11,061 nt of DNA from Spirochaetaceae bacterium. Its GTDB lineage: Bacteria; Spirochaetota; Spirochaetia; Treponematales; Breznakiellaceae. Below are positions 1 to 6,264 of the stretch, one piece after another. A model generated the notes under the pieces. The model was not told where the DNA came from and searched no databases. It saw nothing but the letters and a program-made list of their open reading frames with translations. Numbering within the stretch: position 1 is the first letter of the stretch; each line of letters starts with the position of its first letter. The stretch covers positions 1-11,061 of the forward strand of contig JAIRZA010000158.1 of NCBI GenBank assembly GCA_031267475.1, read 5' to 3'. Made by a program: the position numbers and the translations under genes.

Positions 1-10
1 GTTTTCATTT

Positions 11-1495
11 TTATGAAGGCTGCGCCTCGTCGTCAGCGGCTTCCTCCTGTAAATCACGCAATGTCTTGGTGTTTTGTATAAGCTGATAATAGACACCCTC
101 GCGGAGAATTTTTACCGCCTCTTGCAACTGCACGTCATATTCCAAATCGTAGACAGGCGCTATAACCGTGCGGTTTTCCTCGTCACGAATAAGCCGGCGC
201 AGTAAAGGAAAATCCAGTCCGTATTCATCCTGCAACTGCCGGGCAAAACCATCAATTACACCCGGCGCGGCTTTTTTATTATTTTGGACAAATTTAGGAA
301 TCGCGTTTGAAGCGATAAGTTTATTAAGTTTTTCAGCATCTTCATTAGAAAACGCCGGAAATAAAATTTCACGGTCCGGCGGAATTCCAATTTTATCAAT
401 GTTTACATCGCTAGGCGTATAATAACGCGCGGTTGTAATCTTAAAACCTGATTTTCTAAGCGGATAAACTTGTTGAACAGAGCCTTTGCCAAATGATTTT
501 TCTCCGACAAGATAGGCGCGTCCGTGGTCTTTAAGCGCCCCCGCCACAATTTCAGACGCGGACGCCGAACCGTGGTTTATCAATACAACAATAGGGATGT
601 CTTCCGATACAAGAGGGTTGCTTCCCGCATTATATACGGAATTCTGTTTGGCTATTCGCGATTTTACCGAAACAACAGTGCCGTTTTTGATGAACAGATT
701 ACAAACGCTGACAGCCGTACTCAAAAGACCGCCGTAATTGTTACGCAAATCGAGTATCAGCGCCTTGTATCCATTTTCTTTGAAAGATTCCAGCGACTGC
801 CGCGCCCTTTCGGCCGTCATATTGCTAAAGCTGATGAGCCTGAGGTATCCAATATCGCCAATCATCGCCTGTTTAACCGTAGGCACTTCAATTATGGCGC
901 GTGTAAGAGTTACAGGAAACTCGATATTTTCGCCGCGCCGTATAGTCAAAAATACTTTATCGCCCGCCGGTCCTTTAAGCCGCGCAAGCACCTCGTCCAG
1001 CGTTAGGTCGGAGGTGCTCTCCTCCCCTATCTTTATTATAAGATCGCCGGGTTGTAAACCGGCTTTCCAGCCCGGGCTGTCTTCTATCGGGGACGCTATC
1101 TCGACATACGTCGACGGCTTCGATATATACAATCCTATTCCGCCATAGCTGCCTTTTATGACATTCTGATCCAGATCCGTCATGTCCTTTTCTTTTAAAA
1201 ACGATGAGTATGGATCGCCGAGAGCGTCGAACATACCGCTCATAGCGCCCTCATACAGCGTTTGGGCGTCGACCTCTTCAACATAATTTTGCTGGATGAA
1301 ATCGAAAACCGTTTGTATTAACGATTTGTACTGAGGCGAGGACTGCTCCTGCGTGATCGACTGCGCTCCGGCGTTTTGAACTGAAGCGTTGATGATGAAA
1401 AAACAAAGCCCGGCTGTCAGAAGAGTCCAAAAAATCACTGGCGGCGCTTTTTTAGGACGGGGAAAAGAATCGTGTTGTTTACGGATTAGCGGCAT
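11..1495 (-). CDS. ctpA: S41-family C-terminal processing peptidase (CtpA/Prc type)
   Basis: A 494-residue serine protease that cleaves proteins near their C-termini on the outer side of the cytoplasmic membrane. Residues about 20-37 form one hydrophobic segment after a basic N-terminus, which fits a signal anchor or uncleaved signal peptide. A PDZ domain follows at roughly 118-190 (GGIGLYI start; AGLQPGDLI carboxylate-binding region). The S41 catalytic core carries the ILDLRNNYGG motif (247-256), the nucleophile Ser312 inside GSASASE and the general base Lys337 inside GEKSFGKG. The 25-residue Ser-Lys spacing is the one known from Prc and CtpB. The gene starts 33 bp after atpC with an ATG, but no convincing Shine-Dalgarno precedes it. 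No better start exists, because an in-frame stop lies about 25 bp upstream. It is probably the last gene of the atpD-atpC transcript. The natural substrate cannot be told from sequence. Confidence 0.95.
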   Translation of the reverse strand: MPLIRKQHDSFPRPKKAPPVIFWTLLTAGLCFFIINASVQNAGAQSITQEQSSPQYKSLIQTVFDFIQQNYVEEVDAQTLYEGAMSGMFDALGDPYSSFLKEKDMTDLDQNVIKGSYGGIGLYISKPSTYVEIASPIEDSPGWKAGLQPGDLIIKIGEESTSDLTLDEVLARLKGPAGDKVFLTIRRGENIEFPVTLTRAIIEVPTVKQAMIGDIGYLRLISFSNMTAERARQSLESFKENGYKALILDLRNNYGGLLSTAVSVCNLFIKNGTVVSVKSRIAKQNSVYNAGSNPLVSEDIPIVVLINHGSASASEIVAGALKDHGRAYLVGEKSFGKGSVQQVYPLRKSGFKITTARYYTPSDVNIDKIGIPPDREILFPAFSNEDAEKLNKLIASNAIPKFVQNNKKAAPGVIDGFARQLQDEYGLDFPLLRRLIRDEENRTVIAPVYDLEYDVQLQEAVKILREGVYYQLIQNTKTLRDLQEEAADDEAQPS

Positions 1496-1528
1496 AATAA
1501 GAAAGTATTGACGATTGAATTGTTATAG

Positions 1529-1972
1529 TCAAGTGGCGGGCGGCTGTTTTTCCGCGTTATGCGAAGCGGCCGAAGCATAAACTTTAAGCCGGACATCGGC
1601 GCGCCTCACTTTTTGCTGCGCGGCTATACGCTCAAAGTGAAACGGCGCGCTGTTCAGAATTTCTTCCGCGTCTTTTTTTGAGTGAATAACCCTGTCATAA
1701 TCTATTTCTTCCGGCCATTCGGCGGAATCAGCCAGCAATACGGTTTTGTGCCGTTTTACCTCGATTATGCCGTTGCTGATAAAAGCCGTTTTCCAGCCTT
1801 CCTTCAAATCTTTGATTCGTATGGCGCAACATTCTACAGGAGCGGAGAAGCGGGCGTGATTCGCATAAACACACACTTCGCCGTCCGCAATCGTTACTAG
1901 CAGGGCTTCCACCGGGTTGGAAAAAAACAAACGGTACGGCGTATAGATTTCAAGAATATAAGAGACCGGCAT
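1529..1972 (-). CDS. atpC: F-type ATP synthase epsilon subunit
   Basis: A 147-residue protein matching the F1 epsilon subunit, which sits in the central stalk, links gamma to the c-ring and can inhibit ATP hydrolysis. The N-terminal beta-sandwich is recognisable from TPYRLFF near the start, the IADGEVCVYANHARF stretch (equivalent to the usual DGE-x-GV-x-x-x-H signature) and FISNGIIEVKRHKTVLLAD. The C-terminal third is helical and charged, as in the regulatory hairpin of bacterial epsilon. It is slightly longer than the usual 130-140 residues, with a short Ala/Pro-rich tail. Its AGGAG ribosome site is made by the last two codons of atpD plus the stop, and the gap to atpD is only 2 nt, so the two genes are translationally coupled. 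The position right after atpD makes the call firm although epsilon is poorly conserved. Confidence 0.95.
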   Translation of the reverse strand: MPVSYILEIYTPYRLFFSNPVEALLVTIADGEVCVYANHARFSAPVECCAIRIKDLKEGWKTAFISNGIIEVKRHKTVLLADSAEWPEEIDYDRVIHSKKDAEEILNSAPFHFERIAAQQKVRRADVRLKVYASAASHNAEKQPPAT

Positions 1973-1974
1973 AT

Positions 1975-3387
1975 TTACTCCTTGTGTTTTGCCAATACGT
2001 CTTCAACACCGCCCACCATGAAGAATAGTTGCTCTGGGATATTGTCCAGTTCGCCGTCAAGTATCATTTTGAAGCCGCGTATAGTATCTTTCACCGGCAC
2101 ATATTTACCAGCCACGCCGCTGAATTTTTCGGCGACAAAGAACGGCTGGCTGCAAAAACGCTGCACTTTGCGGGCGCGGGATACGGCAAGTTTATCTTCG
2201 GCGGAAAGCTCGTCCATGCCGAGTATGGCGATTATATCTTGCAGTTCATTGTATCGTTGAAGAAGCTGCTGCGCCCGTCTAGCCGTCTCGTAATGTTCCT
2301 TGCCGACAGTGGACGGCTCAAGGATGCGCGAAGTAGAAGCCAGCGGATCGACAGCGGGATATATGCCTAAGTCAACGATTTTACGGTCAAGGACTGTGGT
2401 CGCGTCCAGATGGGCGAAAGTGGTAGCCGGCGCGGGATCGGTAAAGTCGTCAGCCGGCACATAGACCGCCTGCACACTCGTGATTGAGCCGCGCGATGTG
2501 CTGGCGATGCGTTCCTGCAAAGCGCCCATCTCGTTTGCAAGCGTAGGCTGATACCCAACAGCGCTTGGGATGCGCCCTAACAGGGCGGAAACTTCGGCGC
2601 CCGCTTGTATGAACCGGAAAATATTGTCAATGAACAGAAGGACATCCTGCCCGGACTCGTCGCGGAAGTATTCCGCCATCGTCAAACCTGAAAGAGCTAC
2701 ACGCATACGAGCGCCCGGCGGTTCATTCATCTGTCCAAAAACAAGCGCGGTTTTTTTAATTACGCCGGAATCGTTCATTTCGTGCCAAAGATCGTTTCCC
2801 TCGCGGCTGCGCTCTCCAACTCCGGAAAACACCGAGTAACCGGAATGTTCCGTTGCGATATTATGAATAAGTTCCATTATTATAACAGTTTTACCTACGC
2901 CCGCGCCGCCGAAAAGTCCTATTTTACCGCCCTTTGCGTAAGGAGCAATGAGGTCGATTACTTTTATTCCTGTCTCAAAAACCTCTGTGGCCGGTTTTTG
3001 TTCGGCGAAAGGCGGCGGCGCGCGGTGGATGGATTCATATTTGTTATCAGAAAACGGACCGACATCATCAATGACATTCCCGGTTACATTGAACATACGG
3101 CCTAAAACTTCCTCGCCCACCGGCACCTTGATAGGGCCGCCTGTATCCAGCGTTTCCAGTCCGCGCATCAGCCCTTCTGTAGCGGACATCGCTACGCATC
3201 GCACACGGTTATCCCCAATATGCTGCAAGACTTCCATTACCACTGTGCGGCCAGGCTGTCCCGAAATCCCGGCGCCAGCCTCTACTTTAACTTCTAAAGC
3301 ATTAAGAATCGCCGGAACTTCGCCTTCTTTGAAGCGCACGTCTATTACAGGTCCGACTATCTGAGTTATAATTCCAACATTGCCCAA
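1975..3387 (-). CDS. atpD: F-type ATP synthase beta subunit
   Basis: The 470-residue catalytic subunit of F1, which makes or hydrolyses ATP at the alpha-beta interfaces. The Walker A loop GGAGVGKT lies at 160-167, the catalytic GERSREGNDL at 191-200 (Glu192), Walker B LLFIDN at 250-255, and the alpha/beta family signature PAVDPLASTS is present. Length and motifs are normal throughout. The start is a TTG: an AGGAG site lies 7 nt upstream, and the following MGNVGIITQIVGPVIDV aligns with the usual beta N-terminus. Only atpC follows. Neither atpG nor atpA is upstream; instead there is a non-coding gap and a radical SAM gene. The rest of the complex must therefore be encoded elsewhere, a split arrangement known from groups such as Bacteroidetes and Chlorobi. 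The order differs from Na+-type N-ATPase operons, where atpQRBEFAG follows atpDC. Confidence 0.99.
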   Translation of the reverse strand: MGNVGIITQIVGPVIDVRFKEGEVPAILNALEVKVEAGAGISGQPGRTVVMEVLQHIGDNRVRCVAMSATEGLMRGLETLDTGGPIKVPVGEEVLGRMFNVTGNVIDDVGPFSDNKYESIHRAPPPFAEQKPATEVFETGIKVIDLIAPYAKGGKIGLFGGAGVGKTVIIMELIHNIATEHSGYSVFSGVGERSREGNDLWHEMNDSGVIKKTALVFGQMNEPPGARMRVALSGLTMAEYFRDESGQDVLLFIDNIFRFIQAGAEVSALLGRIPSAVGYQPTLANEMGALQERIASTSRGSITSVQAVYVPADDFTDPAPATTFAHLDATTVLDRKIVDLGIYPAVDPLASTSRILEPSTVGKEHYETARRAQQLLQRYNELQDIIAILGMDELSAEDKLAVSRARKVQRFCSQPFFVAEKFSGVAGKYVPVKDTIRGFKMILDGELDNIPEQLFFMVGGVEDVLAKHKE

Positions 3388-3400
3388 TCGAGAACTCCTA
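3385..3400 (-). promoter_or_regulatory. Ribosome binding site and TTG start of atpD
   Basis: The coding strand reads TAGGAG, then 7 nt, then TTG GGC AAT. The strong site at ideal spacing decides for the TTG start, which also gives the conserved beta-subunit N-terminus. Confidence 0.8.
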
Positions 3401-3435
3401 AGCCTAAGGCAGTTTTAGCTAACTGTATATTTAAG

Positions 3436-3465
3436 ACTTTACTATTTTGCGTTATTGCTTGTCAA
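3436..3465 (-). promoter_or_regulatory. Candidate sigma70-type promoter of atpD-atpC(-ctpA)
   Basis: On the coding strand a perfect -35 hexamer TTGACA (3465-3460) is followed after 18 nt by TAAAGT (3441-3436, 4 of 6 matches to TATAAT). Transcription would begin near 3429, giving a leader of about 40 nt before the TTG start. The surrounding sequence is AT-rich. This supports independent transcription of the atpDC pair. Confidence 0.6.
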
Positions 3466-3510
3466 TAGCGCGAGCCGCCTAGCCAGCAAAAATAGACGCG
3501 CGGCTAAAAA
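3466..3510. other. Intergenic remainder between the 3511 frame and the atpD promoter
   Basis: A short non-coding stretch containing a 6-bp inverted repeat (AGCCGC at 3473-3478, GCGGCT at 3500-3505). On neither strand is it followed by a run of T, so it is not a convincing intrinsic terminator. Together with the doubtful frame at 3511-3744 it forms a gap of about 320 bp between the radical SAM gene and atpD. Confidence 0.4.
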
Positions 3511-3744
3511 TCATCTGAAACCTCGCCGGAAATTTTCACCGCCGTAGTCTTTTACCCGGCAGCCTGCGACAGTTCTTGCTGTATCGTAAAAATCCTCCGG
3601 GCGTCCCGGCGCGTCCGTTGCCAGCTGCCGCGCCTCGCATCGAACAAGCCAATTAGTTTGACAACGCGGTTTATAAATAAAAAGTGCTTTATTATCCGGC
3701 TTGTCATCAAAACAATTCCAACTGCGCGTTATTTCTTTTTTCAT
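3511..3744 (-). CDS. Doubtful small reading frame, unknown product
   Basis: An open frame of 77 codons from an ATG at 3744 that overlaps the last 38 nt of the radical SAM gene. No Shine-Dalgarno precedes the ATG. The product would be basic, with three cysteines and no recognisable domain, signal peptide or membrane segment. Its first 30 codons are AT-rich like the radical SAM gene; from about 3680 downward the sequence turns GC-rich. The start and the body of the frame may thus have different origins, for example a dispersed GC-rich repeat or the tail of a decayed gene. I do not recognise it. It could simply be non-coding spacer. Confidence 0.2.
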   Translation of the reverse strand: MKKEITRSWNCFDDKPDNKALFIYKPRCQTNWLVRCEARQLATDAPGRPEDFYDTARTVAGCRVKDYGGENFRRGFR

Positions 3745-4576
3745 CAAATACGCGCATATAATTAAACAATCCGTCTACATCATGTACTATATTATTTTCA
3801 TCGCATATTTTATTGAATAGTTTCATAAGATATTCATTGTTATCGCTGGTTATTATATAATCATTTTTATACTTTATTTGATACATTTCTTTTAATCCGG
3901 GAAAATGCCTGTCAAGATTTTCATAATAATATTCCCTGTCTCCGTTACGCAATGTCAAACCCATACCAAAACATATTATTCCATACACTTTCGCTTCTAT
4001 GCAATAATTCAATATTCCAAGCAAATTTTCTTTTGTGTCGTTTATGAAAGGCAGCACGGGGCTTAGCCATACTATGGTCTGAATACCCTTGTCGCGCATT
4101 GTTTTTAATATATTAAACCGTTCGTTTGTCGTAGACACATTTGGTTCAATTATTTTACACAATTTTTCGTCAAATGTGGTTAAAGTTGTCTCTACAATAC
4201 ATTTCGCGTTGTTGTTGATTTTTATCAGTAAATCAAGGTCTTTTAATATTAAATCTGATTTTGTCTGTATAACCAATCCAAATCCATGTTTTTCTATAAT
4301 TTCCAAACAAGTTCTTATGTTGCGCAAATTTTCTGTTATTGGGATATACGGGTCGCTCATAGCGCCTGTAGAAATCATACATTTTTTATGTTTGGATTTC
4401 AGTTTTTGTTCCAACAGCGCCGGCGCGTTAATTTTAATTTCTACATCTTCAAAATCATGATTCATATTATAACATTTACTTCTTGCGTCGCAATAAATAC
4501 ATCCATGAATGCAGCCGCGGCTGATATTCATGCCGTTATTTGATGATAATATACCTTTTACTTTTTTGAAGTGCAT
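3707..4576 (-). CDS. Radical SAM protein, SplB-like (spore photoproduct lyase-related) family
   Basis: A 289-residue protein that should bind a 4Fe-4S cluster and cleave S-adenosylmethionine. The cluster motif CX3CX2C (Cys22, Cys26, Cys29) lies within SRGCIHGCIYCDAR, the layout typical of the SPL / Rv2578c-like radical SAM group (COG1533) rather than the more common CX3CX2C with an aromatic residue at the usual place. Downstream are the family-typical TGAMSDPYIPIE-like segment (here ending ITEN), TLRTCLEII-like helix, IQTKSDL strand and an ETTLTT strand. The substrate is unknown. I prefer the ATG at 4576, which has GGAG 10 nt upstream, over the ATG at 4594, which lies inside the preceding hairpin. 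The gene is strikingly AT-rich (22% and 37% G+C in two counted 60-base lines) compared with its neighbours, which suggests acquisition by transfer. It has no functional link to the mannitol or ATPase genes. Confidence 0.85.
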   Translation of the reverse strand: MHFKKVKGILSSNNGMNISRGCIHGCIYCDARSKCYNMNHDFEDVEIKINAPALLEQKLKSKHKKCMISTGAMSDPYIPITENLRNIRTCLEIIEKHGFGLVIQTKSDLILKDLDLLIKINNNAKCIVETTLTTFDEKLCKIIEPNVSTTNERFNILKTMRDKGIQTIVWLSPVLPFINDTKENLLGILNYCIEAKVYGIICFGMGLTLRNGDREYYYENLDRHFPGLKEMYQIKYKNDYIITSDNNEYLMKLFNKICDENNIVHDVDGLFNYMRVFDEKRNNAQLELF

Positions 4577-4588
4577 ATAAATACTGCT

Positions 4589-4623
4589 CCGCATTACCAG
4601 CGGCGGCGGCGCTGGTAATGCGG
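4589..4623 (-). terminator. Hairpin after mtlD, probable end of the mannitol operon
   Basis: A perfect inverted repeat with 13-bp arms (CCGCATTACCAGC at 4589-4601 and its complement at 4611-4623) and a 9-nt loop, starting about 10 nt after the mtlD stop. There is no true U-tract after it, only a moderately T-rich stretch, so it may be a transcript-stabilising or weak termination hairpin. It also overlaps the upstream candidate ATG of the radical SAM gene. Confidence 0.5.
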
Positions 4624-4633
4624 GATTCAGGTT

Positions 4634-5800
4634 TCAGGCGCTCAAGGCCTCGTAAGCGTCCGCTATCCCGGAAATAAGAGCGCTGTCGGAAAGACCGGTA
4701 ATTTTGCTTATAAGGGACTTCATGCCGTTTATATCGAGCCCTGTTCGCATACTTTCAAGTTTGACGCTTTCCGCGTCCCGCGCGTCCGTATGCGCCAGTA
4801 CAAAAGCGCTTGTTTCAAGCAGAGCCGGATAAGGCAGCGAACGTTCCTTTAGTTCGCGGATAGGGCGTATGAAACGCTCGTTAAAACCAAGTTTCCTGAT
4901 AGGATCCCGCGCTACACGGGAGCACGTGTCGGGATTGTTCGGATTTTCAAAGCGGTCTATGATTTTTTCAATGTAAGCCTCGTGCGCCGCCTTGTCAAAT
5001 CCCCATTTTGCGATTAACAAACTACCCGTTTCGTTAAGAATCTCGCGCAGACGGGAAAGTATTTTCGGATCCGCTACGGCCTCGCCTATGGTTGCATAAC
5101 CGCGCCGCATACCGGAGTACGCCACAGCGGCGTGTCCGGTGTTCACAGAAAAAAGTTTTCGCTCTATATAAGGCTCAAGGTTTTCGACATAGCTAACGCC
5201 GTCAAGCGTAATATCAAGCGCCTTTCTGTCTTTCTGGGATATAATCCATTCCTTAAAAGGCTCGACTGTAACGGCAAGCGGGTCATCATGATGCTGCACC
5301 GGCACGATACGGTCTACAGCCGCGTTTGGAAAGCCTATATAATCACGCGCGTAAGACAGAGCGTCTGTGGAAAGGTACTTACGAACCTCTCCCGCAAGAA
5401 ATTCGCTGCCGCCTATCATGTTTTCGCAAGCAATAACATCAAGCGCGGCATTGGGATTTTTTTCCCGCCGCGCCTCAATCCCCCGCGCTATTAGTTCCGC
5501 TATCCGCGGCAGCACGGCTGGCCCTATCGCAGTGGTAACAATATCCGCGGACGCTACAGCGTCTATCACTTTATCGCCGTCTGTCTTGCTGTTTATCCCG
5601 CTTACACCGCTTACCGTAAGATAGTCTTTGGTTTTACCGGCAAATTCTATTTTGTACGAGCCGCGGCTGCGTAATTCGTCGATAATAGTCTCGTTTATAT
5701 CGACAAAATCAATATGGAATCCATTTCGGAACAAAACCTCGCCAATAAAACCGCGCCCAATGTTTCCCGCGCCGAAATGCACCGCGTTTCGCCCGCTCAT
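4634..5800 (-). CDS. mtlD: Mannitol-1-phosphate 5-dehydrogenase
   Basis: A 388-residue cytoplasmic enzyme that oxidises mannitol-1-phosphate, delivered by the PTS, to fructose-6-phosphate with NAD+, feeding glycolysis. The N-terminal Rossmann fold begins with HFGAGNIGRGF (dinucleotide loop, residues 8-18). The active-site segment ERKLFSVNTGHA (about 213-224) supplies the catalytic lysine of polyol-specific long-chain dehydrogenases, here about Lys215. FPNAAVDRIVP (about 157-167) is another family hallmark. I start it at the ATG at 5800, not at the in-frame TTG at 5830: the ATG overlaps the mtlF stop in an ATGA junction and gives the normal family N-terminus. Purine-rich GGAG and GGAAG lie just upstream within mtlF. 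It is the last gene of the mannitol operon, followed by a hairpin. No defect is seen. Confidence 0.97.
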   Translation of the reverse strand: MSGRNAVHFGAGNIGRGFIGEVLFRNGFHIDFVDINETIIDELRSRGSYKIEFAGKTKDYLTVSGVSGINSKTDGDKVIDAVASADIVTTAIGPAVLPRIAELIARGIEARREKNPNAALDVIACENMIGGSEFLAGEVRKYLSTDALSYARDYIGFPNAAVDRIVPVQHHDDPLAVTVEPFKEWIISQKDRKALDITLDGVSYVENLEPYIERKLFSVNTGHAAVAYSGMRRGYATIGEAVADPKILSRLREILNETGSLLIAKWGFDKAAHEAYIEKIIDRFENPNNPDTCSRVARDPIRKLGFNERFIRPIRELKERSLPYPALLETSAFVLAHTDARDAESVKLESMRTGLDINGMKSLISKITGLSDSALISGIADAYEALSA

Positions 5801-6255
5801 GCTTCCGTTTCTCCGTTTGAATTGCCGCAAAACATATTGTAAATAGCTTCGCGGCTTTTTTTATTGATGAGTTTAATTACATCGTCTCCATCATCAATGT
5901 TGTCAACAACGTTTCCAAGTATATCCAGGTGTTCTTCTCCCTGAGCCGCGATGCCGATTACAAGATGAACGGGAGCGCCGTGCCAATCTATAGCGTCGGG
6001 ATATACAAGAACCACAATACCGGCGCTCAGCACATTTTTCTTGTAATCCTTCTCGCCGTGCGGTATAGCGATAAAATTTCCTATCCCGCAGCTAAACGAG
6101 TGATCCCGTTCCAGCATACCTTCTACATAACGCTGTTCGGCATAACCGTTGTCAACCAGCATCTTACCGCAGCGGGCGATGGCTTCATCGCTCGTTTCTT
6201 TTGGCAAATCAAGAATGATATTCTCGATTTTAAGAATTTCTTTTGAATCCGACAT
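5797..6255 (-). CDS. mtlF: PTS mannitol-specific EIIA component
   Basis: A 152-residue soluble EIIA protein that takes phosphate from HPr-His15 and passes it to the EIIB cysteine of MtlA. The phosphorylation site is His66 in GNFIAIPHGE, the canonical motif of the mannitol/fructose EIIA family; a second conserved histidine (His108 in EEHLDIL) fits the catalytic pair known in EIIA-Mtl. The length matches free-standing MtlF, while enteric bacteria fuse this domain to MtlA. The ATG has a strong AGGAG 6 nt upstream, formed by the mtlR stop TAG and the following GAG. The gap to mtlR is 9 nt, and its stop overlaps the mtlD start by 4 nt. Because it lies downstream of mtlR, its expression would suffer from polarity if mtlR were frameshifted. 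Confidence 0.96.
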   Translation of the reverse strand: MSDSKEILKIENIILDLPKETSDEAIARCGKMLVDNGYAEQRYVEGMLERDHSFSCGIGNFIAIPHGEKDYKKNVLSAGIVVLVYPDAIDWHGAPVHLVIGIAAQGEEHLDILGNVVDNIDDGDDVIKLINKKSREAIYNMFCGNSNGETEA

Positions 6256-6264
6256 ACTAATCTC

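Noticed and set aside
524..1006. 160-codon plus-strand open frame opposite ctpA
   Set aside because: ctpA is certain from its motifs. The plus-strand product is basic, motif-free and lacks a ribosome site.
4601..4611. GGC triplet run as a microsatellite
   Set aside because: Only about three and a half units, fully explained as the loop of the perfect hairpin.
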